DNA of 64,000 nucleotides, from NCBI RefSeq assembly GCF_020097135.1, contig NZ_CP083608.1, forward strand, positions 434,001-498,000, in the 5' to 3' direction. The notes beneath the pieces were generated by a model that searched no databases, had not been told where the DNA came from, and was given only the letters and a program-made list of their open reading frames with translations. Both the position numbers and the translations under genes were made by a program. Positions 54,246 through 62,869 of the stretch are shown one piece after another; within the stretch, counting starts at the first letter, position 1, and each line of letters begins with the position of its first letter. Source of the DNA: Macrococcus armenti (lineage in GTDB: Bacteria; Bacillota; Bacilli; Staphylococcales; Staphylococcaceae).

Positions 54246-54277
54246 GGTTTTATTTGAATGATTGTGATTGAATTTGA

Positions 54278-54318
54278 TTGACAATGAACGAAAATAATCA
54301 TATTATGAAAGTGTTCAT
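54278..54318 (+). promoter_or_regulatory. fru operon promoter with FruR operator candidate
   Basis: TTGACA (54278-54283) and TATTAT (54301-54306) have exactly 17 bp between them. The 14-bp palindrome ATGAA-AGTG-TTCAT (54305-54318) overlaps the -10 and start point, and a further ATGAAC is at 54284-54289. Three GATTG repeats lie just upstream (54260, 54266, 54276). The palindrome is the likely site of the FruR repressor. Confidence 0.65.
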
Positions 54319-54332
54319 AAAGGAGGTCTTTT

Positions 54333-55070
54333 ATGCTGACGATTGAAAGACATAACACGATATTAAGACTTTTAGAAATCCATGAAATCATTACGCTTCA
54401 AATGTTAGTTGAAGAAACGGATTGTAGTGAATCAACGATAAGACGTGATTTGTCTACTTTAGAAGCTGAAGGTAAGCTGATTCGAATTCACGGAGGCGCT
54501 AAGAAAGTAACGGAAAAGCATAAAGATATCGCGCTTTCTGTAAAGTCAACGAGGAAAACGAAAGAAAAAGAAGAAATCGCTAAAATAGCAGCAGCACAAG
54601 TCAGACATCATGATTGTATATATTTAGATGCGGGTAGTAGTACATTAATGATGATTCCATATTTGAATCAGCAAGGGATTACAATTGTAACGAATGGTTT
54701 AACGCATGTACCACCACTCGTAGAAAAAGGGTATGAAGTATATATGATAGGTGGATATATTAAACATGATACGCATGCCAGTATCGGTGTTCAAGCAATT
54801 GAAAGCTTAAAACAATTTCGTTTTGATAAAGCATTTATGGGTGCGAATGGTGTTCATATGGTACATGGCATTACGACACCAGATATTGAAGAAGCATACA
54901 TTAAACGTAAAGCATTTGAGAAAGCAGAGCAAATTTATTTTTTAGTAGATGATAGTAAGTTTGACGAAGTTACATTTGCAAAAGTAGCAGATTTACAAGA
55001 AGAAAGAACGATACTTATTACGAATCGTGATAACGCACTGCAGGAAGTGTATCACAAATATTTAATATAG
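54333..55070 (+). CDS. fruR: DeoR-family fructose operon regulator
   Basis: A 245-residue repressor. The helix-turn-helix (residues ~5-57) reads RHNTILRLLEIHEIITLQMLVEETDCSESTIRRDLSTLEAEGKL, followed by the characteristic RIHGGAKK. The sugar-isomerase-like effector domain contains LDAGSSTLMMIPYL and ITTPDIEEAYIKR. By analogy it is released by fructose-1-phosphate. It heads the fruR-fruK-fruA operon, with 10 bp to fruK, and the promoter carries a palindrome suitable for autoregulation. Confidence 0.88.
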   Translation: MLTIERHNTILRLLEIHEIITLQMLVEETDCSESTIRRDLSTLEAEGKLIRIHGGAKKVTEKHKDIALSVKSTRKTKEKEEIAKIAAAQVRHHDCIYLDAGSSTLMMIPYLNQQGITIVTNGLTHVPPLVEKGYEVYMIGGYIKHDTHASIGVQAIESLKQFRFDKAFMGANGVHMVHGITTPDIEEAYIKRKAFEKAEQIYFLVDDSKFDEVTFAKVADLQEERTILITNRDNALQEVYHKYLI

Positions 55071-55080
55071 GAGGACGCAC

Positions 55081-55995
55081 ATGATTTATACAATTACTTT
55101 AAACCCATCCATCGATTATGTTATGTTTACCGATGGATTTGAACAAGGTGCACTGAACCGTGCGCATACGACGTATAAGTTCGCCGGGGGGAAAGGCATT
55201 AACGTATCAAGAGTTTTAAAAGCATTGGATAACGATACGACTGTTCACGGATTTTTAGGTGGATTTCCCGGGCAATTTATAAAGGAAACATTACAGGCCA
55301 GTAACATTCTCGTAGATTGTGTTGAAGTAAATAGCGACACTCGAATTAACGTGAAACTTAAAGGCGCAAGTGAAACAGAAATAAACGCACCTGGTCCAAA
55401 CATTAATGAACAGCATATTGAACAATTGACGAATAAAATTGAAGCATTAACAACTGATGATACTGTGATTATTGCCGGCAGTATTCCTAAGTCAATGCCG
55501 GATGATATTTATGCTCAGATTGCAAAACGATGTTATACAAAAAACATTCCATTCGTTGTAGATGCAGAGAAGGACTTATTAAATTCAGTACTACAATACA
55601 AGCCACTATTTGTGAAACCTAATATTGTTGAACTGGAGGAGATGTTCGATACACAATTACAGTCAGATGAAGCAATTATAAGTGCAGCAAAACAGTTAAT
55701 GCATAAAGGTGCGCAAATGGTCTTTGTTTCAATGGGCGGAGACGGTGCAATGCTTGTAACACATGATAAATGCTTTAAAGCAATTGTTCCAAAAGGACAA
55801 GTCGTGAATACAGTAGGATCAGGCGACTCAACTGTAGCAGGTATGATTTCAGGATTAACAGACGCATTATCAATGGAAGAAGCATTTAAGCAGGCAGTTG
55901 CGTGTGGTACTGCGACAGCATTTACTGAAGACTTAGCAAGTGCAACAGAAATAAACGAAGTTTTACAGCATATACAAATAAAACAGATTTACTAA
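55081..55995 (+). CDS. fruK: 1-phosphofructokinase
   Basis: A 304-residue PfkB-family kinase making fructose-1,6-bisphosphate from fructose-1-phosphate. It has the PfkB motifs FAGGKGINVSRVLKALD (first) and VNTVGSGDSTVAGMISG (second, with catalytic Asp in GSGDS). The start MIYTITLNPSIDYVM is standard. The gene is between fruR and the fructose PTS gene (15 bp spacing), which fixes it as FruK rather than tagatose-6-phosphate kinase. Confidence 0.92.
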   Translation: MIYTITLNPSIDYVMFTDGFEQGALNRAHTTYKFAGGKGINVSRVLKALDNDTTVHGFLGGFPGQFIKETLQASNILVDCVEVNSDTRINVKLKGASETEINAPGPNINEQHIEQLTNKIEALTTDDTVIIAGSIPKSMPDDIYAQIAKRCYTKNIPFVVDAEKDLLNSVLQYKPLFVKPNIVELEEMFDTQLQSDEAIISAAKQLMHKGAQMVFVSMGGDGAMLVTHDKCFKAIVPKGQVVNTVGSGDSTVAGMISGLTDALSMEEAFKQAVACGTATAFTEDLASATEINEVLQHIQIKQIY

Positions 55996-56010
55996 CCAGG
56001 AGGGAATAAA

Positions 56011-57891
56011 ATGAGAATTACAGATTTGCTTACATTTGATACGATGGCAATGGATTTACAGGCAACGACGAAAGACGGCGTTATCGATGAATTAGTAGAA
56101 ACATTATCAACAGCAGGCATATTATCAGATAAAACATCATTCAAAGAAGCAATACATGCACGTGAAGCACAGAGTACGACAGGTGTCGGTGAAGGAATTG
56201 CAATACCTCATGCGAAGAGTGATGCGGTAAAGAAACCGGCGATTGCATTTGGTAAAGCAATTGATGGTATTGAGTATGAGTCGCTAGACGGACAACCTGC
56301 AAGATTATTCTTTATGATTGCAGCACCAGCTGGTGGGGCACAAACGCATCTTGAAGCACTTGCGAAATTATCAGGTATATTAATGAATGAAGAAGTATGT
56401 ACAGAGTTATTGCATGCGACGACGAAAGAAGAAGTTATCGAAACAATTAACTTACACGATGAAATCGAGAAAGATGAAGAAGTGATTCTCGCACCGACAG
56501 GAGATGCTAAAGATGAGCAACTAGTACTTGCAGTTACAGCATGTCCGACAGGGATTGCGCATACTTATATGGCAGCAGACGCGCTGAAAAATCAGGCAGT
56601 GAAAATGGGCGTGCCAATTAAAGTTGAAACGAACGGATCCGGTGGCGTTAAAAATAAATTAACGGATGAAGAAATTAAAAATGCAACAGGTATTATCGTT
56701 GCAGCTGATGTGAATGTTGAAACAAGCAGATTCCATGGTAAAAATGTTGTAACAGTTCCAGTAGCAGACGGTATTAAGCGACCAGAAGAACTGATCAACA
56801 TGGCGTTAGATACTTCAAGGCCTGCATATGTTGCGAAAAATGAGAAAGCAGCGAGTGGTGCTACAGCAGAGAAAAAAGGAGTATATAAACATTTAATGAG
56901 TGGTGTATCTAATATGCTGCCATTCGTTATTGCAGGAGGGATATTAATTGCATTAAGTTTCTTCTGGGGGATTCATTCAGCGGATCCAAAGTCTGAAGAA
57001 TATAATGCCTTTGCAGCAATGCTAATGTTTATCGGTGGAGATAACGCTTTTAAATTAATGGTTCCTGTACTTGCTGGATTTATTGCGATGAGTATTGCAG
57101 ATAGACCAGGATTCGCACCAGGTATGGTCGGTGGTATGATGGCAGTTGCAGGTGGATCAGGATTTTTAGGTGGTTTAATTGCCGGATTTTTAGCCGGATA
57201 TTTAATGATAGGAATTAAACGTGCATTCAATTGGTTACCACAAGCATTAGATGGTATAAAGCCGACATTAATATATCCGGTGTTTGGTGTATTAATAACA
57301 GGACTTGCAATGGCGTACGTTATAAATCCACCTGCGAAGTTCCTAAATGAAGCAATGACAAATGGATTAAATGGTTTAAGTGGAACTAACGCTATCTTAC
57401 TTGGACTAGTATTAGGTGGTATGATGGCAATTGATATGGGTGGTCCATTCAACAAAGCAGCATATACTTTTGGATTAGCAGCATTTGAATCAGGACATTA
57501 TGCACCAATAACTGCAGCTATGATTGGTGGAATGGTGCCTCCATTAGCTTTAGCATTATCAATGATTTTATTTAAGAAAAAATATACGAAAACACAACGC
57601 GGTTCAATTGTATCAAACGCTGTAATGGGTGCATCATTTATTACAGAAGGTGCAATACCATTTGCTGCAGCAGATCCACTACGTGTTATCCCATCAATGA
57701 TCGCAGGAAGTGCGACGGCTGGAGCGCTTGCTATGGCATTTGGATGTAGTATTTCAGCGCCACATGGTGGAATCTTTGTTGTAGGATTAGATAAAGCACA
57801 CTGGCCAATGTTCTTACTTGCATTAATAATTGGTGTTGTTGTTTCAGCAGTAATTTATGGCGTCATTAAAAAACGTCCTGAAGAAGTATAG
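56011..57891 (+). CDS. fruA: Fructose PTS transporter EIIABC
   Basis: A 626-residue three-domain PTS permease importing fructose as fructose-1-phosphate. The EIIA phosphorylated His67 is in GVGEGIAIPHAKS, the EIIB phosphorylated Cys178 is in VTACPTGIAHTYMAADAL, and the EIIC membrane domain runs from about residue 290 to the end. Conserved parts there include GGMMAIDMGGPFNKAAYTF and FITEGAIPFAA. All three domains are complete and in the order A-B-C. A hairpin array, ending in a terminator, follows. Confidence 0.94.
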   Translation: MRITDLLTFDTMAMDLQATTKDGVIDELVETLSTAGILSDKTSFKEAIHAREAQSTTGVGEGIAIPHAKSDAVKKPAIAFGKAIDGIEYESLDGQPARLFFMIAAPAGGAQTHLEALAKLSGILMNEEVCTELLHATTKEEVIETINLHDEIEKDEEVILAPTGDAKDEQLVLAVTACPTGIAHTYMAADALKNQAVKMGVPIKVETNGSGGVKNKLTDEEIKNATGIIVAADVNVETSRFHGKNVVTVPVADGIKRPEELINMALDTSRPAYVAKNEKAASGATAEKKGVYKHLMSGVSNMLPFVIAGGILIALSFFWGIHSADPKSEEYNAFAAMLMFIGGDNAFKLMVPVLAGFIAMSIADRPGFAPGMVGGMMAVAGGSGFLGGLIAGFLAGYLMIGIKRAFNWLPQALDGIKPTLIYPVFGVLITGLAMAYVINPPAKFLNEAMTNGLNGLSGTNAILLGLVLGGMMAIDMGGPFNKAAYTFGLAAFESGHYAPITAAMIGGMVPPLALALSMILFKKKYTKTQRGSIVSNAVMGASFITEGAIPFAAADPLRVIPSMIAGSATAGALAMAFGCSISAPHGGIFVVGLDKAHWPMFLLALIIGVVVSAVIYGVIKKRPEEV

Positions 57892-57914
57892 AAGATTTAG
57901 TTATACATTATAAT

Positions 57915-58314
57915 CTGTCGAACTATAGTACAAGTTCGGCAGAAACGAGCACAAAACAGTTAAAATTGAGATGAAACTGCCGAACTATAGTATAAGTTCG
58001 ACAGAAACGAGTACAAAACAGTTAAAATTAAGGTGAAACTGCCGAACTATAGTATAAGTTCGGCAGAAACGAGCATAAAACAGTTAAAATTGAGATGAAA
58101 CTGCCGAACTATAGTATAAGTTCGACAGAAACGAGTACAAAACAGTTAAAATTAAGGTGAAACTGCCGAACTATAGTATAAGTTCGGCAGAAACGAGCAT
58201 AAAACAGTTAAAATTGAGATGAAACTGCCGAACTATAGTACAAGTTCGACAGAAACGAACACAAAACAGTTAAAATTAAGGTGAAACTGCCGAACTTAAT
58301 CATTAGTTCGGCAG
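57915..58314. repeat. Tandem hairpin array 3: six 62-bp units plus a terminal half unit
   Basis: Unit starts are 57915, 57977, 58039, 58101, 58163, 58225 and 58287. The step is exactly 62 bp. Each carries CTGCCGAAC and GTTCGGCAG (or GTTCGACAG) around ATAGTATAA-like loops, then AAACGAG..AAAACAGTTAAAATT. Two unit types alternate: ..GGCAG..TTGAGATGAAA and ..GACAG..TTAAGGTGAAA. Units 2-3 and 4-5 are identical over 124 bp. The array fills most of the gap after fruA. The seventh copy has a different loop (TTAATCATTA) and is a true terminator. Confidence 0.95.
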
Positions 58315-58323
58315 TTTTATTTT
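58287..58323 (+). terminator. Terminator formed by the last array-3 hairpin
   Basis: CTGCCGAACT / AGTTCGGCAG perfect stem, followed by TTTTATTTTT. It is the only copy with a T-tract on the plus strand and probably ends the fru transcript. Confidence 0.85.
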
Positions 58324-58445
58324 TATCATAAAAAACATTATATGCAAAATATTAATCTTTTATCATATAATACTGCGTAATATATAAAAAATGGGGTATA
58401 ATAACATTACTTATTAATTGCAAGATGAAAGAACGGATGATGTGA

Positions 58446-59222
58446 ATGTTATATTTTAAAACATATATAAAAGATAAAGATGCACCTTGGATCACATTTA
58501 TTCATGGTGCCGGAGGTAGTTCAACGATTTGGTTTAAACAAATACGTTACTTCCGTAAAGATTTTAATATTTTACTTGTAGACTTACGTGGGCATGGGCG
58601 TTCAACAGAAGTAATCTGGAAAAAGGATGACTCATTTAAAACGCTTGCTGTCGAAGTCATAGAAGTACTTGACGAACTAAACATTGAACAAACACATATT
58701 ATCGGAATGAGTTTAGGTACGATTGTATCGCAGACAATCGCAAATCGATATCCTGAACGCGTATCATCTCTTGTGCTAGGGGGAGCGATTATATCACTTG
58801 ATATTCGTACGAAGTTTTTACTGATGGTAGGGAGATTAACTAAGAACTTTATTCCATTCATGCTGCTCTATAAACTATTTGCCTGGATTATAATGCCGAA
58901 GAAAGCACATGAGGAATCGCGTCTTGCCTTTATAAATGAAGCTAAAAAGATGAGTCAGAAACAGTTTGTAAAATGGTTTAGTTTAACAAAGTTGATCAAT
59001 CCATATTTAAGTCACCTTCAAGTTGCTACAAAGACGATACCTACATTGTTCATTATGGGAGAAGAGGATTATTTATTTATTCCGCCTGTAGAGAAAGTTG
59101 TGAAAGAGAATGGTAACTTCAACCTCGAGATAATTAAAGATTCTGGACATGTATGTAACATTGATCAGCCTGAACGATTTAATGATTTAAGCAAGGCATT
59201 TATTAGCATACATTCTGTATAA
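58446..59222 (+). CDS. Alpha/beta-fold hydrolase
   Basis: A 258-residue soluble hydrolase with the oxyanion-hole HGAGGSS at 20-26, LRGHGRS, nucleophile GMSLG (Ser89), acid in MGEEDYLF and His in SGHVCNIDQPERF. The family includes proline iminopeptidases, haloperoxidase-like enzymes and esterases, so the substrate is not predicted. The start has only a weak ribosome site (GGATGATGTGA). It has no visible operon partner. Confidence 0.8.
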   Translation: MLYFKTYIKDKDAPWITFIHGAGGSSTIWFKQIRYFRKDFNILLVDLRGHGRSTEVIWKKDDSFKTLAVEVIEVLDELNIEQTHIIGMSLGTIVSQTIANRYPERVSSLVLGGAIISLDIRTKFLLMVGRLTKNFIPFMLLYKLFAWIIMPKKAHEESRLAFINEAKKMSQKQFVKWFSLTKLINPYLSHLQVATKTIPTLFIMGEEDYLFIPPVEKVVKENGNFNLEIIKDSGHVCNIDQPERFNDLSKAFISIHSV

Positions 59223-59349
59223 ATTATACCTTTAAAAATATTTGTTTAGCTTATAACAATTGTTTTTAAAGGTTTTTTATACTGTTTATTATAATTTTAA
59301 ATACACTGTAATATAAATACGTATAAATTTGTGATAAAATATTGAGTAA

Positions 59350-59496
59350 TCTACCGAGGAGGTGACTACTGTTGGGAAGGTCATAAATTGTACAAAGATA
59401 AGATTTAATAACGAAATAACTGTAACAAAAATCAAATGTGACTTACGTAGTCACCAAACATATTCCGGAGGTGAATCCCTAGTATTAGGGAATTAA
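59350..59496 (+). promoter_or_regulatory. Structured 5' leader of mpfA with tiny leader ORF
   Basis: The 147 nt before the CNNM gene hold two strong ribosome sites. The first, GAGGAGGTGA, serves a four-codon frame (TTG at 59372, stop TAA 59384-59386). GGTGACTAC (59361-59369) over that site is perfectly complementary to GTAGTCACC (59447-59455). The latter can alternatively form a local hairpin with GTGACT (59438-59443). The second site, GGAGGTGA (59467-59474), is 22 nt from the start but the hairpin TCCCTA/TAGGGA between them shortens the distance. I cannot match it to M-box or yybP-ykoY. Confidence 0.55.
59372..59386 (+). CDS. Putative leader peptide (4 codons) in the mpfA leader
   Basis: TTG-GGA-AGG-TCA-TAA lies 6 nt after GAGGAGGTGACT. 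The peptide would be MGRS. It is supported only by the strong ribosome site and by the pairing that would cover it, so this is a hypothesis. Confidence 0.3.
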   Translation: MGRS

Positions 59497-60834
59497 TTGG
59501 ACATACAGACCATATCAAATTTATTATTATTTGCATTATTAATCGCATTAACTGCATTATTCGTAGGATCAGAGTTTAGTTTAGTAAAGGTAAGAACTTC
59601 AAGAATTGATCAACTCGTGTCAGAAGGTAACGCTGCTGCAAAGATTGTTCAGCACATGGTGCATCATCTAGATTATTATTTATCAGCGTGTCAGCTTGGT
59701 ATTACGGTAACAGCTTTAGGGCTTGGTTGGATTGGTGAATCAACTTTTGAATCTTTAATTCATCCTGTCTTACATTTATTCCATATTCCAACTGAGATGA
59801 GTAAACCTATCACGATATTTTTAAGTTTCTTTATCGTTACGTTTATCCATGTTGTTATCGGGGAACTTGCGCCGAAATCTTTAGCGATTCAGTACGCTGA
59901 GAAAATGACATTAGCATTTGCGAGACCGCTTTACTTCTTCGGTATTATTATGAAACCATTAATTTTTACAATGAACGGTACAGCGCGTTTAATTTTACGT
60001 ATTTTTGGTGTTCAACCAGCAGATCATGAACAGGCGATGAGTGAAGAAGAACTGAAGATTATTATGACACAAAGTTATCAAAGTGGAGAAATCAACCATA
60101 CAGAGCTAGCGTATATGCAGAACATTTTTAGTTTTGATGAGCGATTAGCAAAAGATATTATGGTTCCGAGAACTCAGATGATTTCATTAACGCAACCGTT
60201 TAATATTGAGGAACTGTTAGAAGTGATTAATGAACATCAGTTTACGCGTTATCCAATTACAGAAGATGGAGATAAAGACCACATTATTGGATTTATTAAC
60301 GTTAAGGAATTTTTAACGAAATATGCTTCAGGTGACCCTGTACGTATTACAGATCATATTCATGACTTACCGTTAATTCACGAAGTAACACGTATTAGTG
60401 ATGCATTAATAAAAATGCAGCGTGAACGTGTACATATCGCGCTCGTTATTGATGAGTACGGTGGTACAGCAGGTATCATTACGATGGAAGATATATTAGA
60501 GGAAATCGTCGGTGAAATTCGTGACGAATTCGATGAAGATGAAGTTAACGATATTATTAAAACAGGTGAAGATACATACCAGATTAATAGTCGTGTATTA
60601 TTAGATGAACTTACAGAGAAATTTGGAATTGAGTTTGAAGATTCTGATGATATTGATACAATCGGTGGTTGGATTCAGGCACAAAATCCTGATATTGAAA
60701 AGGATGATTATATTGATACGAAATATGACAAATGGGTCGTATTAGAGTCGGAAAACCATCAGATTATTACTGTTGCATTGCATAAAGACTTCAATGCTTC
60801 AAGAAATAATCCGGATGAGGAAGAGGAAGCATAA
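59497..60834 (+). CDS. mpfA: CNNM/CorC (HlyC-type) transporter, MpfA-like magnesium exporter
   Basis: A 445-residue membrane protein with the DUF21 transmembrane domain ([20 protein letters not shown].., [30 protein letters not shown]), two CBS domains ([32 protein letters not shown] and [25 protein letters not shown]) and a CorC_HlyC C-terminal domain. In S. aureus MpfA exports Mg2+ and gives magnesium tolerance. The start is TTG 59497. A highly structured leader precedes it. The DUF3817 gene starts 1 bp after its stop, so they are cotranscribed. Confidence 0.85.
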   Translation: MDIQTISNLLLFALLIALTALFVGSEFSLVKVRTSRIDQLVSEGNAAAKIVQHMVHHLDYYLSACQLGITVTALGLGWIGESTFESLIHPVLHLFHIPTEMSKPITIFLSFFIVTFIHVVIGELAPKSLAIQYAEKMTLAFARPLYFFGIIMKPLIFTMNGTARLILRIFGVQPADHEQAMSEEELKIIMTQSYQSGEINHTELAYMQNIFSFDERLAKDIMVPRTQMISLTQPFNIEELLEVINEHQFTRYPITEDGDKDHIIGFINVKEFLTKYASGDPVRITDHIHDLPLIHEVTRISDALIKMQRERVHIALVIDEYGGTAGIITMEDILEEIVGEIRDEFDEDEVNDIIKTGEDTYQINSRVLLDELTEKFGIEFEDSDDIDTIGGWIQAQNPDIEKDDYIDTKYDKWVVLESENHQIITVALHKDFNASRNNPDEEEEA

Positions 60835-60835
60835 T

Positions 60836-61135
60836 ATGGATAATAGTACGTTAAAGAGCGTGTTTAGATTCTTTGGATTTTTAGAAGGTGGTTCATTGCT
60901 TTTACTTTTGTTTATCGCAATGCCATTGAAGTACTTTGCAGGTAAGCCTGAAGTTGTAACTGTTGTAGGGGCAATACATGGCTTCTTATTCACTGTATAT
61001 ATTATTACATTAATATTATTAACGATTAAAACAAAGTGGCCAGTGAAATGGCCAGCAATTGGTTTTCTCGTTGCATTCATACCATTTGGTACGTTTGTGT
61101 ATGATCATTATTATATTCGTTCAAAGTATTATTAA
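60836..61135 (+). CDS. DUF3817 family membrane protein
   Basis: A 99-residue protein with three hydrophobic segments. STLKSVFRFFGFLEGGSLLLLLFIAMPLKYFAGKPEVV is the family N terminus (the FLEG..L.LF..PLKY pattern), with GAIHGFLFTVYI in the middle and PFGTFVYDHYY at the end. No function is known. The ATG is 60836, one base after the mpfA stop. The ribosome site (GAGGAAG) lies within the mpfA 3' end. The terminator overlaps its stop. Confidence 0.82.
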   Translation: MDNSTLKSVFRFFGFLEGGSLLLLLFIAMPLKYFAGKPEVVTVVGAIHGFLFTVYIITLILLTIKTKWPVKWPAIGFLVAFIPFGTFVYDHYYIRSKYY

Positions 61136-61166
61136 AGCGTGTGAGGCAGTGCCTCAGACGCTTTTA
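61134..61166 (+). terminator. Terminator of the mpfA-DUF3817 operon
   Basis: AAAGCGT-TGAGGC / GCCTCA-ACGCTTT with a single G bulge on each side, 3-nt loop, then TTT. Confidence 0.9.
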
Positions 61167-61186
61167 CTATGAAAGGTTGTGATTCT

Positions 61187-61897
61187 ATGAGAATTAATAA
61201 GTTTTTATCTGAAGCTGGTATTTGTTCCAGACGTGGTGCAGATAAGTGGATTGAAGCAGGTCGTATAAAGATTAATGGTGTTAAAGCAGAGCTTGGCAGT
61301 AAAGTAACAGACGATGACGTTGTTGAAGTTGATAATAAAGTTGTAAAACTGAACACGGATAAAGGCTACGTATATATTAAACTGAATAAACCACGTGGGA
61401 TTACGTCAACGACTGAACGTCATATTAAAGGAAATATCGTTGACTTTGTAGGACATCATGAGCGCATCTTCCACATCGGAAGACTGGATAAAGATTCTGA
61501 AGGACTTATATTGATCACGAATGATGGAGATATCGTTAATGAAATATTACGTAAAGAAGGTCGTCATGAGAAAGAGTATATCGTAACGGTTGATAAACCG
61601 ATAACGGATGATTTTGTTAAGCAGATGTCTGAAGGTGTTGCAATATTGGACACGGTCACATTACCGGCAAAAGTAGAAAAGCTAAGTGCAAAGACATTCA
61701 AAATTATATTAACACAAGGGCTTAATCGACAAATTCGTCGTATGACAGAAGCTTTAGGATATGAAGTTAAACAGCTACGTCGTATACGAGTTATGAATAT
61801 ACTTGTTGATGATTTAAAGTTAGGACAATGGAAAGACTTAACAGATAGCGAGAAAGATGAACTCTTTACAATGCTGAAGTACACACCGAAACGTTAA
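61187..61897 (+). CDS. rluF: 23S rRNA pseudouridine synthase, RluF/RsuA family
   Basis: A 236-residue RNA-modifying enzyme. The S4 RNA-binding domain is at 1-50 (MRINKFLSEAGICSRRGADKWIEAGRIKING), and the catalytic domain has HIGRLDKDSEGLILITNDGD with catalytic Asp101 and LNRQIRRMTEALGYEVKQLRRIRV near the end. The last segment, with RIRVMNI, matches the RluF (position 2604) group rather than RsuA. ATG 61187 follows GAAAGG and matches family starts. A strong bidirectional terminator follows. Confidence 0.88.
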   Translation: MRINKFLSEAGICSRRGADKWIEAGRIKINGVKAELGSKVTDDDVVEVDNKVVKLNTDKGYVYIKLNKPRGITSTTERHIKGNIVDFVGHHERIFHIGRLDKDSEGLILITNDGDIVNEILRKEGRHEKEYIVTVDKPITDDFVKQMSEGVAILDTVTLPAKVEKLSAKTFKIILTQGLNRQIRRMTEALGYEVKQLRRIRVMNILVDDLKLGQWKDLTDSEKDELFTMLKYTPKR

Positions 61898-61918
61898 CCA
61901 TACAATCGAATAAATTAA

Positions 61919-61956
61919 ATAAAGCGTCAAAAACGATTTCGTTTTTGACGCTTTTA
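61919..61956. terminator. Bidirectional terminator between rluF and AIM24-type genes
   Basis: AAAGCGTCAAAAACG / CGTTTTTGACGCTTT perfect 15-bp stem with a 4-nt loop. Confidence 0.92.
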
Positions 61957-61959
61957 TAA

Positions 61960-62745
61960 TTAATCGCTGAACATATCAAACAGTCCGCCGATACCACTTT
62001 CGCCTGTTTGTTTCCCCGTTACCGGTGCTGCTGCAAATATACGGCTTGCAAATCTTGAGAATGGTAATGACTGAACATAAACTGTTCCTGGACCACGTAA
62101 ACGCGCAAGGAATAACCCTTCACCACCAAATAGTTTTGTTTTTAAACCCGGTACAGTCTCAATGTCGTAATCGACATCTTTCGTCATACCGACTAAGCAA
62201 CCTGTATCAACAAGTAACGTCTCTCCAGGTTGTAAATCACGTTTCATTATCGCTCCACCCGCATGGATAAATGCCATACCATCACCTGATAAACGCTGCA
62301 TAATAAATCCTTCTCCACCGAAGAATCCGACACCTAAGCGTTTCTGCAGTGCAATACCGATTTGTACCCCTTTAGCAGCTGCTAAAAATGCATCTTTCTG
62401 ACAAATAAATTCACCGCCAAATTGAGATAAATCTATCGGAATGATTTTACCTGGATATGGGGATGCGAAGTAAACATGTTCTTTGCCCATTCCTCGGTTT
62501 GTAAATGTTGTCATAAACAAACTTTCACCTGTTAATGTACGACGGCCTGCAGCGAATAGTTTATCCATAAAGCCGTTGCCGCCACTTGTAGAACCATCAC
62601 CAAAGATTGTTTCCATCTGTATATTCGGATTGATCATCATCATGCTACCAGCTTCAGATATTACTGTTTCATTTGGATCAAGTTCAATTTCAACGTATTG
62701 CATGTCATCGCCATAAATTTTGTAATCTATTTCGTGGTTGTTCAT
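61960..62745 (-). CDS. TIGR00266/AIM24 family protein
   Basis: A 261-residue protein of the AIM24-like family. Typical segments are [61 protein letters not shown] and [28 protein letters not shown]. The fold is a beta-helix/TRAP-like trimer, with no enzymatic activity established. It is rich in glycine and Met near the N terminus. The minus-strand start at 62745 follows GGAGGAAC. Two PerR/Fur-like palindromes lie upstream, shared with the aldo/keto reductase. Confidence 0.82.
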   Translation of the reverse strand: MNNHEIDYKIYGDDMQYVEIELDPNETVISEAGSMMMINPNIQMETIFGDGSTSGGNGFMDKLFAAGRRTLTGESLFMTTFTNRGMGKEHVYFASPYPGKIIPIDLSQFGGEFICQKDAFLAAAKGVQIGIALQKRLGVGFFGGEGFIMQRLSGDGMAFIHAGGAIMKRDLQPGETLLVDTGCLVGMTKDVDYDIETVPGLKTKLFGGEGLFLARLRGPGTVYVQSLPFSRFASRIFAAAPVTGKQTGESGIGGLFDMFSD

Positions 62746-62767
62746 TATGTTCCTCCATTTAGTAAGA

Positions 62768-62782
62768 TTATCATTATTATAC
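62768..62782. promoter_or_regulatory. PerR-like box in the AIM24/AKR divergent region
   Basis: TTATCATTATTATAC matches the PerR consensus TTATAATNATTATAA at 12 of 14 specified positions. A weaker 10-of-14 site is at 62805-62819. The region is AT-rich, so false positives are likely. Confidence 0.35.
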
Positions 62783-62869
62783 TAAATAAATGAGAAGACT
62801 AAAAATATAATGATATTCATTTTGTGTGAATGTCTGTTTAGTGTATGATTTAAGTAAAGGAGATGATAA

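Noticed and set aside
54284-54318. cre site at the fru promoter
   Set aside because: The palindrome ATGAAAGTGTTCAT lacks the central CG needed by CcpA.
56973-57455. Antisense open frame of 160 codons in fruA
   Set aside because: The EIIC domain on the sense strand is beyond doubt, and the antisense product is a Pro/Ile-rich shadow.
59350-59496. M-box (ykoK) magnesium riboswitch
   Set aside because: The conserved AGGTGAGGCTCC and later core segments are missing. Only the GGTGA overlap is similar.
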